A stretch of 64,000 nt of DNA. It comes from Clostridiaceae bacterium. Its GTDB lineage: Bacteria; Bacillota; Clostridia; Lachnospirales; Lachnospiraceae. Location of the stretch: the NCBI GenBank assembly GCA_910575585.1, contig CAJTGF010000015.1:1-64000 (forward strand), written 5' to 3'. The translations under genes were made by a program, and so were the position numbers. The notes below the pieces were generated by a model, which worked only from the letters and a program-made list of their open reading frames with translations, had not been told where the DNA came from and made no database searches. Below are positions 16,735 to 24,839 of the stretch, one piece after another. Position 1 is the first letter of the stretch. Every line of letters begins with the position of its first letter.

Positions 16735-17736
16735 ATGGAAAAAATCATGGCGGTCTGGGATGTGGACGCCTGTTACGCCGAACGGTTTGCCGATGTGGTC
16801 AACCAGAAGGAAAAGGTGCCGTTTACGGTAGTTCCGTTTACGTCGCTGGAGAAATTGAAAGAGTACGCGAAACTGCATACCATCGAAATCCTTCTTGTCA
16901 GCAGGGCAGTGCCGGAAGATCAGCTGAAAGAGATTAAAGCCAGGTCAGTGGTCACCTTGGCAGAAGGGGAGATTGTGTCTTCCACAGGCAGTTTCCCCAG
17001 TGTCTATAAATACCAGTCAACAGACAGCGTAATACGGGAGGTGATGGCGTATTATTGTGAAAAGCCCCAGCCTATGCTGGTAGCGGTAGGGCAGAGGGCG
17101 AAAGTGATCGGGATCTACTCCCCGGTATCCAGGTGCCTGAAAACATCGCTTGCCCTTACTATGGGACAGCAGCTTGCCCGGGACGGGAAGGTGCTTTATG
17201 TGGGCCTGGAGGTTTTTTCCGGGTTTGACAGTCTGCTGCAGGGAGAAGGCAAAGGAGATCTGTCGGATGTGCTGTATTTTTTCCGGCAGGACAGCTTCAG
17301 CGTTATGAGGCTGAAAAGCATTGTGTATAACTGGAAAGGCATGGACTACATACCTCCGGTAAAATACCCGGAGGATCTGGAGCAGCTGACAGGAGAAGAG
17401 GCCAAAAGACTGGTGGAACGGCTTGGGGCGGACTGCGGGTATGAATATGTCATCTTAGATCTTGGGCAGGTGATATGCAATGTGATCCCCATGCTGGAGC
17501 AGTGCGACGTCATTTATATGCCGGTGAAGGAGGACGGCGTTTCTTCCGCCAAGATAGAAGCATTTGAGGCGTATTTAAACGTATCCCATCAGGAAGCGCT
17601 GCGACAGCGCATTATGCGGGTGAAGCTGCCGTATCACAGCAGCTTTGGAAGAAAGGACACGTATATGGAGCAGCTTCTTTGGGGCGAACTGGGCGATTAT
17701 GTAAGGAAACTGCTGAAAGGAGTGCCGTGGAAATGA
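16735..17736 (+). CDS. tadZ: TadZ/CpaE-like ParA-family ATPase of the pilus operon
   Basis: 333 residues with an N-terminal receiver-like domain without the phospho-acceptor pattern (about 1-115) and a C-terminal MinD/ParA-type domain. The Walker A is unusual: IYSPVSRCLKTSLAL in place of KGGxGKT, with Leu where Gly normally precedes the Lys-Thr. A Walker B-like YVILDLG is at about 243 and a later strand VIYMPVKED is also typical. TadZ proteins place the Tad machine at the cell pole. It lies between the peptidase and tadA; GGAGG precedes the ATG. Assignment rests on context and the domain order. Confidence 0.8.
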   Translation: MEKIMAVWDVDACYAERFADVVNQKEKVPFTVVPFTSLEKLKEYAKLHTIEILLVSRAVPEDQLKEIKARSVVTLAEGEIVSSTGSFPSVYKYQSTDSVIREVMAYYCEKPQPMLVAVGQRAKVIGIYSPVSRCLKTSLALTMGQQLARDGKVLYVGLEVFSGFDSLLQGEGKGDLSDVLYFFRQDSFSVMRLKSIVYNWKGMDYIPPVKYPEDLEQLTGEEAKRLVERLGADCGYEYVILDLGQVICNVIPMLEQCDVIYMPVKEDGVSSAKIEAFEAYLNVSHQEALRQRIMRVKLPYHSSFGRKDTYMEQLLWGELGDYVRKLLKGVPWK

Positions 17737-19001
17737 CAAAAACAAGAGGAGCCGGGACAAGGGATCCCAAGGGCATACGGGAGGAGTTAAGGCGCATGGT
17801 CAGGGAGGAGGTGAACGGCAGCAGGGAGACCAGCGATGAGGAACTGTATGAGATCATTGACCGGCTGATCTTACAGAAAGGGGAGGAAGCGTACCTTCCT
17901 CTGAAAGAGCGGATCGAACTGCGGGCCGGGTTGTTTAACTCCTTCCGCAAGCTGGATATTCTGCAGCAGCTTTTGGACGACCCGGAGATCACGGAGGTGA
18001 TGATAAACGGACCGGGCCGCATCTTTTTGGAGCGGAAGGGGACCATGGAGCTTTGGGATCAGGAGTTTGATTCCCAGGAGCAGCTGGAGGATATGATCCA
18101 GCAGATGGTAAGCCGGGTCAATAGGACGGTAAATGTGGCCTGCCCCATAGCGGACGCGCGCCTGGCGGATGGTTCCAGGGTCCATGTGGTGCTGCCGCCC
18201 GTATCCCTGGACGGGCCTGCGGTGACCATCCGAAAGTTTCCCAGGCAGATCACCATGGACATGCTCATTGAATGTAAGACCATAAGCAGTCAGGCGGCGG
18301 AGTTTTTGGAAAAGCTGGTAAGATCCGGCTACAACATCTTTATCAGCGGAGGGACAAACTCCGGTAAGACCACTTTTTTAAACGCGCTTTCCGCCTACAT
18401 CCCCAAAGAGGAGCGGGTTATCACCATCGAAGATTCGGCTGAACTGCAGATCCAGCAGGTAAAGAATCTGATACGCCTGGAAACCCGCACAGCCAATCCT
18501 CAGGGGGAGGGAGCCATTACCATCGGAGATCTGATACGGGCGTCATTGCGGATGAATCCTGACAGGATCGTGGTGGGAGAGGTCCGGGGAAAGGAAGCCC
18601 TGGAGCTTTTAAATAGTTTTAATACGGGCCATGACGGAGGGCTTAGCACCGGCCACGGCAACAGTCCGGCGGACATGCTTGCCAGGCTGGAGACCATGGT
18701 GCTCATGGGAGCGGATCTGCCGCTGGACGCCATCCGGAGCCAGATTGCCTCGGCGCTGGATATTTTGATCCATTTAGGGCGGCTGCGGGACAGGAGCAGA
18801 AAAGTATTGTGGATTACGGAGGTGGACGGTTATGAGAAAGGAGGGATCCGTCTCCACCCGCTTTATGAATTTCGGGAGGAGCAGAACCATGAAGATGTGG
18901 GGGACGGAAAAGAACGGGAAAAGCCTGTATTGGGAAGCCTCCAAAAAACGGGGGAACTTCGGCATCAGGAAAAACTTCGGACGGCGGGGGAAACTCTGTA
19001 A
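17733..19001 (+). CDS. tadA: TadA/CpaF secretion ATPase
   Basis: The hexameric ATPase that powers Flp pilus assembly. 422 residues: a helical N-terminal domain, then DPEITEVMINGPGRIFLERKG at about 80-100 (CpaF-specific). The motor core has Walker A GGTNSGKTTFLNAL, an Asp box ITIEDSAEL, Walker B MNPDRIVVGEVRGKEAL and the His box GHDGGLSTGHGNS. The ATG at 17733 overlaps the tadZ stop by four bases and has AGGAG before it, so the longer frame is not used. The last 37 residues, after LYEFREE, are not typical of the family and overlap tadB in another frame. Confidence 0.95.
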   Translation: MTKTRGAGTRDPKGIREELRRMVREEVNGSRETSDEELYEIIDRLILQKGEEAYLPLKERIELRAGLFNSFRKLDILQQLLDDPEITEVMINGPGRIFLERKGTMELWDQEFDSQEQLEDMIQQMVSRVNRTVNVACPIADARLADGSRVHVVLPPVSLDGPAVTIRKFPRQITMDMLIECKTISSQAAEFLEKLVRSGYNIFISGGTNSGKTTFLNALSAYIPKEERVITIEDSAELQIQQVKNLIRLETRTANPQGEGAITIGDLIRASLRMNPDRIVVGEVRGKEALELLNSFNTGHDGGLSTGHGNSPADMLARLETMVLMGADLPLDAIRSQIASALDILIHLGRLRDRSRKVLWITEVDGYEKGGIRLHPLYEFREEQNHEDVGDGKEREKPVLGSLQKTGELRHQEKLRTAGETL

Positions 19002-19743
19002 AACAGCGAATCTGATCGGCCCTATGGGAGTCCGATGCCGAATGGCAGGATTGTGTCAGGCTGTTTTTATGGCGGCAGCGGCGGCTTACGGGTTTTACCG
19101 CAGTATGGCGGCATTTGTGATCCTGCTGATCCCGGCCATGGGTTATCTGCGTATCTATGAACAGTCCTGGCAGAAGAGGCGGCTGCTGTGTCTGGAACAG
19201 CAGTTTAAAGAGGCGATCCGTATCCTTGCGGGTTCGCTCCACGCAGGGTACTCGGCGGAAAACGCCATTGTGACAGGGTGCGGGGAGCTGGAGATGCTTT
19301 ACGGACCGGAGGAGATGATCGTGCGGGAGTTTGTGTATATGAGGGAGCAGATGGCCATGAACCGCTCCGTAGAGCAGGTGATCCAGGAATTTGCCCAGCG
19401 AAGCGGATTGGAGGACGCGGAGCGTTTTGCCCACATCTTTCAGATCGCGAAACGCAGCGGAGGACAGCTGACGCCGGTGATCTGCCATACCGTCTCTATT
19501 ATGGAAGACAAAGATCAGGTAAAGGAGGAGATCCGCACCATGTCCGCGTCGGTCCAATTTGAACAGAAGGTGATGATGGTCATCCCGTTTCTGATGATCT
19601 TCTATATAGACGCCACGTCTCCCGGTTTTTTTGGAGTGATGTATGAGACGATTTTTGGCAGGCTCATTATGACAGGATGTCTTGCCCTGTATCTCTTATC
19701 CTGCTTTTTGTCCAAAAAGATCCTGGATATCCGGATTGGGTAA
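18889..19743 (+). CDS. tadB: TadB-like inner-membrane platform protein (T2SSF)
   Basis: 284 residues with hydrophobic helices near 50-90 and two at the C-terminus. The central cytoplasmic T2SSF segment contains LAGSLHAGYSAENAI, FAQRSGLEDAERFAHIF and AKRSGGQLTPVI, the usual TadB/TadC motifs. It forms the membrane platform with TadC and couples to TadA. The start at 18889 is chosen for GGAGGAG eight bases ahead; an ATG six bases later is possible. It overlaps tadA by 113 bases, which is unusually long. Confidence 0.85.
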   Translation: MKMWGTEKNGKSLYWEASKKRGNFGIRKNFGRRGKLCKTANLIGPMGVRCRMAGLCQAVFMAAAAAYGFYRSMAAFVILLIPAMGYLRIYEQSWQKRRLLCLEQQFKEAIRILAGSLHAGYSAENAIVTGCGELEMLYGPEEMIVREFVYMREQMAMNRSVEQVIQEFAQRSGLEDAERFAHIFQIAKRSGGQLTPVICHTVSIMEDKDQVKEEIRTMSASVQFEQKVMMVIPFLMIFYIDATSPGFFGVMYETIFGRLIMTGCLALYLLSCFLSKKILDIRIG

Positions 19744-19751
19744 GGCGGGCT

Positions 19752-20981
19752 ATGGTAAGAACGTGGGCGGGAAGATGGAAAAAGCAGATCATTTGTGTTT
19801 TGGGGAGTCTTATGCTTTTTGGGATAGCCATGTATGGAGAGTACAGGGACAATCCTTTAAGCCAAGGATATCTGGAGCGGGGCTCCTACGGGGAGGACAG
19901 CAAACGGTATGATCTCATCGTGGACGGGGCAGACGAAGGACCACTGCCGTGTACCGTGGAGATCTCGCCTATGCAATATGAAAAGGATAAGGCGATGGAA
20001 GTGATGGAGGAGCTGCTTGGCCGTCTGCCTCAACAGATTTTGGGGGAAAATCCGTCTTTGGATCAGGTTCGCGCGGATCTGAACCTTGTGACTTCTTTTG
20101 AAGGAACCGGGATAGCGGCTGTGTGGCGCAGCGAGGATCCGGAGATCTTGGATTCCTACGGTCAGATCACGGCCCAAAAGATAGGGGAAGAGGGAATACC
20201 GGCAGTCATGTTTGTTACACTGACAGACGGCAGATACAAGAAGGAGGGTAAGATTGAACTGCGTGTCTGTCCGCCGTTTAAAGATCATAAGGAAAAGACG
20301 GTTCAGGAACTTAAGGAGCTGATACAAAGGTCGGACAGGGAGGATCCGTCCTCCAGCCGGGTCATGCTTCCAACAGAGTACAACAAAAAAGCGCTGCGCT
20401 ACCGGGACGCCCAAACTTCGGATTACCGGATGCTTCCGGCCCTGGGTGCGCTTCTGGCGGTGCTGCTGTATTGGCAGGAAAAGGCAGAGAAGGAGAACAA
20501 ACGAAAACAGAGAACCCAAATGCTGGCGCTGGATTACGCTGATGTGGTGTATCAGCTTATGGTGTACATAGGGGCAGGATTTACGGTGAGGAAAGCATGG
20601 GAGTGTATCGTAGAAAACTACGAGAGGAGAAAAGAAAGCCATAAAGGCCGCATCAGGCCCGCTTATGAGGAGATGGCGCAGACTTTGCGCCAGATCCGGT
20701 ATGGAGAACCGGAGGGAAAGGCTATGGAAGCCTTTGGAAGGCGGTGCGGATTGCAGCCCTACATGAAATTAAGCAGTCTTTTGGAGCAAAACCGAAGAAC
20801 AGGGACGAAAAATCTGCAGCAGCTGCTGGAACAGGAGATGAGCGCCGCGTGGGAAGAGCAAAAGCACGCAGCAAGGCGTCTGGGTGAGGAGGCAGGAACA
20901 CGGCTTTTGATACCGCTGTTTTTGATGCTGATCGTGGTAATGGTCATCATCATGGTGCCTGCGCTGCTGGCAGTGCAGTAG
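19752..20981 (+). CDS. tadC: TadC-like platform protein with a large outer domain
   Basis: 409 residues. After an N-terminal membrane helix (about 14-32) comes a soluble, probably extracytoplasmic domain (about 35-225), a second helix (ALGALLAVLLYW) and a T2SSF region with ALDYADVVYQLMVYIGAGFTVRKAW and FGRRCGLQPYMKLSSLLEQN, then a strongly hydrophobic C-terminal helix. The T2SSF part marks it as TadC. The inserted outer domain is larger than in proteobacterial TadC. The start at 19752 follows the tadB stop by eight bases. Confidence 0.82.
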   Translation: MVRTWAGRWKKQIICVLGSLMLFGIAMYGEYRDNPLSQGYLERGSYGEDSKRYDLIVDGADEGPLPCTVEISPMQYEKDKAMEVMEELLGRLPQQILGENPSLDQVRADLNLVTSFEGTGIAAVWRSEDPEILDSYGQITAQKIGEEGIPAVMFVTLTDGRYKKEGKIELRVCPPFKDHKEKTVQELKELIQRSDREDPSSSRVMLPTEYNKKALRYRDAQTSDYRMLPALGALLAVLLYWQEKAEKENKRKQRTQMLALDYADVVYQLMVYIGAGFTVRKAWECIVENYERRKESHKGRIRPAYEEMAQTLRQIRYGEPEGKAMEAFGRRCGLQPYMKLSSLLEQNRRTGTKNLQQLLEQEMSAAWEEQKHAARRLGEEAGTRLLIPLFLMLIVVMVIIMVPALLAVQ

Positions 20982-20996
20982 AAATGGAGGGAATTT

Positions 20997-21173
20997 ATGA
21001 GGCAGGAAGAATGGATGGCGTTTTTGACAGAGGAGGACGGCATCGGAGTTATTGAAGTAGTGCTGATCCTGGTAGTGCTGGTCGGTTTGGTGATCATTTT
21101 TAAGAAGCAGATCACCAAACTGCTGGACGGGATTTTCAAGGAAATAGAGAAACAGACCAAAGAGGTGTACTGA
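20997..21173 (+). CDS. flp: Flp-type major pilin (58 residues)
   Basis: A small prepilin missed by routine length cut-offs. Its N-terminus MRQEEWMAFLTEEDG is followed by IGVIEVVLILVVLVGLVIIF. Gly15 is the predicted prepilin peptidase site, the mature chain has Glu at position +5 (Glu20), and a single long hydrophobic helix follows, then a charged tail. These are the features of type IVb Flp pilins. AAATGGAGGG precedes the ATG, and the stop overlaps the next start by one base (TGATG). It sits exactly where a pilin is expected, after tadC. Confidence 0.9.
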   Translation: MRQEEWMAFLTEEDGIGVIEVVLILVVLVGLVIIFKKQITKLLDGIFKEIEKQTKEVY

Positions 21174-23086
21174 TGAAAAAAAGCGGACAGATCACCGTAT
21201 TTTTAAGTATGTGTCTGCTTTGTACATGGGCGCTTTTGTGCGTGATGCTGGAATCGGCCAGAACGGCCGGTTCCAGGTATTACTTCCAGGTGGCCGCCCA
21301 GGGGGCGCTGGATACGCTGTTTAGCGGGTATCACCGCCGTCTGTGGGAAGAGTACCGGATCTTTGCCTTGGAATACAAAGCAGAGGAGGAGATCATCCGG
21401 GATCTGGAAAACAGCATCAACAGATATCTGTCCGTGGACAACTGGTATCCTATGAAGCTGGAATCTGTGGATGTGACCAGGCTGGTCAATATCAGTGATG
21501 AGCAGGGCGCTTTTCTGGCAGAGGAGGTCTTAAGTTTTATGAGGCTGGGAGGGGCGTTTCAGCTTTTTATGGAGCCGGAGGATGGAGAGCAGTTTCTTAA
21601 AGATGTAACAGAGGCGGCCAGCGTCCATACGCTGTCAGGCATCTACGACGGTCAGGAAAAGGAAGCGAGAAAGCTGGAGAAGGCAGTAGAACGGCTTATA
21701 GACAATATCCAGGAACAGGAACGCTTAAGCAGGGATATGGAAGAGGCTCTTTTGGACGATGACGAAAACGGATTTTTCAGAGCCGCCAGAAGCTGCAGGC
21801 AGACAGCGAAAAAGTATTCCGGGCTCATGAGGCAGTATGAAAAGCAGGCCGAAACCCTGCTAAAGAGGCAGCAGCAGTCCCTGTCAGTAATGGATGATGT
21901 AACCACTGATCTGCAGGATAACAGGGAAGAACTGTTCAGACAGCAGTGGAATCCCTATGATGCCTATCTGGCACAGGACGGCGAGAGGCGGAAAGCGTTT
22001 GCCAGGTGGGAAGAACAGACCGAACACAACAGGAATCTTTTGGATGAGACGGAGCAGATGGTGCTGGATGCGTTAGACTGTCAGGAGGAAGATGAGGAGA
22101 CGGTGTCCTTAAGAGATGCCGCAGACCACTGGAGAAGCGGATACAGAAGGTTTGATACGGCGCAAAATGTTTCTGCCGGTGACAAAGAAAAGCAGGGGCT
22201 TTTGGATCAGGTGAGAAGGCTGGCAGAGGGAAGTCTGGTGGAGCTGGTCATGCCTGCTAAAACTGCCGTCTCCGGGGCAGTCCTGCCAAACGAAGGGTTT
22301 CCGTCAAAAGAGACGGCGCCAGCCCAGGGAGGGCAGGAAAAAACGGCAGGTAATCATCTGGCGGAGCGGGTTCTGATTAATGAATACTGCGGTCTGTTTT
22401 TTACGGATGCCCTAAGCAAGGACAAGCGCCAGGTACAGTATGAACTGGAGTATGTTTTGCAGGGATGCGGGACGGACAGGGAAAATCTGGAAAAGACGGT
22501 GACACAGCTGTTTGCCATCCGGGAGGGGATGAACTTGATCCACATTTTATCCGATGCGGACAAGAGGCAGCAGGCAGAGGCGCTGGCGGCTGTGATCACG
22601 GGGGTTACCGGCCTTGCGCCGCTTGTTAAGATCGTAGCCTGCGTCATTATGGGGATTTGGGCCATGGGCGAGGCGATCCAGGATCTGAGGACACTGATGG
22701 CCGGCGGGAAGGTGCCGCTGTGGAAGAAGAAAAGTGACTGGGTCACATCGCTTGACAACATCCTGGATATGGGGCGGGGACAGATGGCGGACGCGGCAGA
22801 AGGAGGGCAGGAAGGTGCGGGGAGAGGATTTACCTACCAACAGTACTTAAAGCTTATGCTTTTAAAACAGGATCCCCAGGTCAAGCATATGAGGATGCTG
22901 GATGTAATGCAGATGAATATCCGGCGGGAACAGCCGGGGTTTCGCGTAATGGATTGCGCGTACCGTGTGGATATCTGTGGAAACGCATGTGGAAAGCATA
23001 TGTTTTTTGCGCTGCCTATTGTGGAAAACCTTGTCCGCGGACAAACAGGGTATCCTTTGAAAGCATCAGGGGAAAAAGCATATTAA
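21173..23086 (+). CDS. DUF5702-like surface or pilus-associated protein
   Basis: 637 residues. The N-terminus MKKSGQITVFLSMCLLC runs into a single membrane helix and then ESARTAGSRYYFQVAAQGALD, the pattern of DUF5702 proteins that accompany Tad loci in Clostridia and resemble TadG-like minor pseudopilins. A long charged coiled-coil region (about 160-320, KLEKAVERLIDNIQEQERL) is followed by a hydrophobic segment near 475-500 and a C-terminal part ending at LVRGQTGYPLKASGEKAY. It probably faces the cell wall. Its role in assembly is unknown. It is translationally coupled to the pilin gene. Confidence 0.75.
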   Translation: MKKSGQITVFLSMCLLCTWALLCVMLESARTAGSRYYFQVAAQGALDTLFSGYHRRLWEEYRIFALEYKAEEEIIRDLENSINRYLSVDNWYPMKLESVDVTRLVNISDEQGAFLAEEVLSFMRLGGAFQLFMEPEDGEQFLKDVTEAASVHTLSGIYDGQEKEARKLEKAVERLIDNIQEQERLSRDMEEALLDDDENGFFRAARSCRQTAKKYSGLMRQYEKQAETLLKRQQQSLSVMDDVTTDLQDNREELFRQQWNPYDAYLAQDGERRKAFARWEEQTEHNRNLLDETEQMVLDALDCQEEDEETVSLRDAADHWRSGYRRFDTAQNVSAGDKEKQGLLDQVRRLAEGSLVELVMPAKTAVSGAVLPNEGFPSKETAPAQGGQEKTAGNHLAERVLINEYCGLFFTDALSKDKRQVQYELEYVLQGCGTDRENLEKTVTQLFAIREGMNLIHILSDADKRQQAEALAAVITGVTGLAPLVKIVACVIMGIWAMGEAIQDLRTLMAGGKVPLWKKKSDWVTSLDNILDMGRGQMADAAEGGQEGAGRGFTYQQYLKLMLLKQDPQVKHMRMLDVMQMNIRREQPGFRVMDCAYRVDICGNACGKHMFFALPIVENLVRGQTGYPLKASGEKAY

Positions 23087-23110
23087 TGATAGAAGCGGAG
23101 GTGGAGAAGG

Positions 23111-23974
23111 GTGCCTTTTTTATATTCATATCTCAATCATTCGAAAAAACGAAGCGTGACTCTCCAAGTACGAATCCTTTTAATCAAAAAACAAATAAAA
23201 AAGGCATCCTTTTTCGCCTCCGCAAGCCTGACGCTGGAGGCGGCCCTGGCGCTGCCGCTGTATCTGTATGCAGGTGCCGTTTTCCTAACGCTATTTCAGG
23301 TGATGGATACCCACAGACAGGTCCAGGCAGCAGCGGAGTATGTCAGTGAGCAGATAGGACAGACTGCCTATGTATCAAAGTATATGGATGAAGAAACGGT
23401 TTTCGGCCCTGCGGCTGCCTATGGGTACGCGGAGCTGACTATGAGGACAAAATTAAAGGGGCTGCCTGTTAAAGGGGTGTCGCTGGCCAGGTCTAACCTT
23501 TTGAAAGACGGGGAAACCATTGATCTGATGGTGGATTATGAGCTGTCCATGCCGTTTTCCGTCCTGGGGCGCAGGGCGATGAAGCTGACCAACCGGAGCT
23601 TTCGCAGGGCCTGGGTAGGTCGGGATGGGCAGCAGGATGGCAGCGAGGCAGGGAACTATCAGGACAATGCTGTGGTATATGTGGGGAAAAACAGCACCCG
23701 TTACCACATAGACCGCACCTGTCATTATCTGTACAATGATCTGACGGCAGTGGATATAGCGGATATTGAGGAGAAAAGGAGCCAGGACGGAAGGAGGTAC
23801 GGTCCATGCGCAAGATGCGGCCATGAACCGGCGGGGACGGTCTACATCATGCCGTCAGGGGAACATTACCATACCAGGTCTTCCTGTTCGGCTATCAGTT
23901 CTTATGTCAGGACAGCTATAAAGTCAGAAGTAGAATATCTGGGAGCCTGTTCCTACTGTTCAGGAACAAAATGA
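23111..23974 (+). CDS. TadE-like pseudopilin with tandem zinc-ribbon-like repeats
   Basis: 287 residues. A basic leader ends in SASLTLEAALALPLYLYAG: a processing site before Ser with Glu at +5 and a hydrophobic helix, the TadE-like pattern. The middle is a TadE-type soluble domain. The C-terminal 100 residues hold two copies of a motif, TRYHIDRTCHYL...GPCARC and EHYHTRSSCSAI...GACSYC, each with Tyr-His, a Cys six residues on and a CxxC. These look like small metal-binding ribbons as found after some nucleases. GTG start behind GGAGGTGGAGAAGG. Confidence 0.75.
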   Translation: MPFLYSYLNHSKKRSVTLQVRILLIKKQIKKASFFASASLTLEAALALPLYLYAGAVFLTLFQVMDTHRQVQAAAEYVSEQIGQTAYVSKYMDEETVFGPAAAYGYAELTMRTKLKGLPVKGVSLARSNLLKDGETIDLMVDYELSMPFSVLGRRAMKLTNRSFRRAWVGRDGQQDGSEAGNYQDNAVVYVGKNSTRYHIDRTCHYLYNDLTAVDIADIEEKRSQDGRRYGPCARCGHEPAGTVYIMPSGEHYHTRSSCSAISSYVRTAIKSEVEYLGACSYCSGTK

Positions 23975-24005
23975 AAGACCCTATAGGGGAAGGGGAGGAG
24001 AAAAT

Positions 24006-24452
24006 ATGCGGTGGTTCTGGTTGCTGTGTCTGACGGCTGCAGCGGTTTCAGACATAAAGGAGAGGGTGGTATCATGCAGGGTTTTGGCAGTATGCGGCGG
24101 CGCAGGCATCTTGTATGCCCTGTCAACAGGGATGGCAGGCCACATCCGGGGATTGCCTGCAGGGCTTGGACTCCTGCTTTTGAGCCGGGCCACAAGGGGA
24201 GCCATAGGCATGGGGGACGGCTGGTTTTTGGCGGCAAGCGCCTGGTATCTTAGCGCGGAAGAGATCTGGTTTTTGCTGGCTGGAAGTCTGTCTCTTAGCT
24301 GGTGCTGGAGCGCAGGGATTGTCCTGTGCGGGATCTGGCACGGAAGGAATACCAAAAGCGCGACGCTTCCGTTTCTGGCCTGTATGTGGCCCATGGGAGC
24401 CTGGTTAGTGGTGTCAGGGGAGGGGTTTCAATGGCTGTCCGTGTTTTCTTAA
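24006..24452 (+). CDS. Second A24-type prepilin peptidase
   Basis: 148 residues with five hydrophobic segments. It keeps the two aspartates of A24 peptidases: AAAVSDIKERVVSC at about residue 16 and GMGDGWFLAAS (GxGD) at about 70. It is shorter than the peptidase that opens the operon and more divergent. The two may divide their substrates between the Flp pilin and the TadE-like pseudopilins, but that is inference. It overlaps the next gene by 22 bases. Confidence 0.75.
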   Translation: MRWFWLLCLTAAAVSDIKERVVSCRVLAVCGGAGILYALSTGMAGHIRGLPAGLGLLLLSRATRGAIGMGDGWFLAASAWYLSAEEIWFLLAGSLSLSWCWSAGIVLCGIWHGRNTKSATLPFLACMWPMGAWLVVSGEGFQWLSVFS

Positions 24453-24832
24453 AATTAAAGTCCATGGGGAAAGCTGTAAAGGTTGGCAGGCTTTCTGCCA
24501 GTATGACGGTGGAAGCTTCCTATATAATGGCTATGGTCATTTTGTCTCTTGCTGTTTTCATACGAACAGCGTATGGCCGGTGCAAAATGACTGCAGAGGT
24601 TATGGAGCTCCATCGGGCGGTGGAACAGCTTCGTTTTACGGAAGAGAATTGGCCAGAGAAGATCCTGCCCCATGGGCAGGCGAAAAGGAACCAGGCGCAG
24701 GTGGAGGGGTACTTGGATACAGGTTCATGGAAAAAGGAGATTATTTCCGGACTTTATGAACCGGAGGAAGTTTTAAGAAAACTAACCGTTTTTGAGAAAA
24801 GAGGAGTTTCACAGGAGGGGAAGGGAGAGTGA
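24431..24832 (+). CDS. Small TadE-like pseudopilin
   Basis: 133 residues. A basic leader ends in RLSASMTVEASYIMAMVILSLAVF: Ser at +1, Glu at +5, then a hydrophobic helix, which is the TadE-like processing pattern. The rest is short and charged with no known domain. The ATG at 24431 with GGGGAGGGG ahead is preferred over the longer frame that would overlap the peptidase gene deeply. It is probably a minor pilus component. Confidence 0.7.
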   Translation: MAVRVFLKLKSMGKAVKVGRLSASMTVEASYIMAMVILSLAVFIRTAYGRCKMTAEVMELHRAVEQLRFTEENWPEKILPHGQAKRNQAQVEGYLDTGSWKKEIISGLYEPEEVLRKLTVFEKRGVSQEGKGE

Positions 24833-24839
24833 GCAAGAA

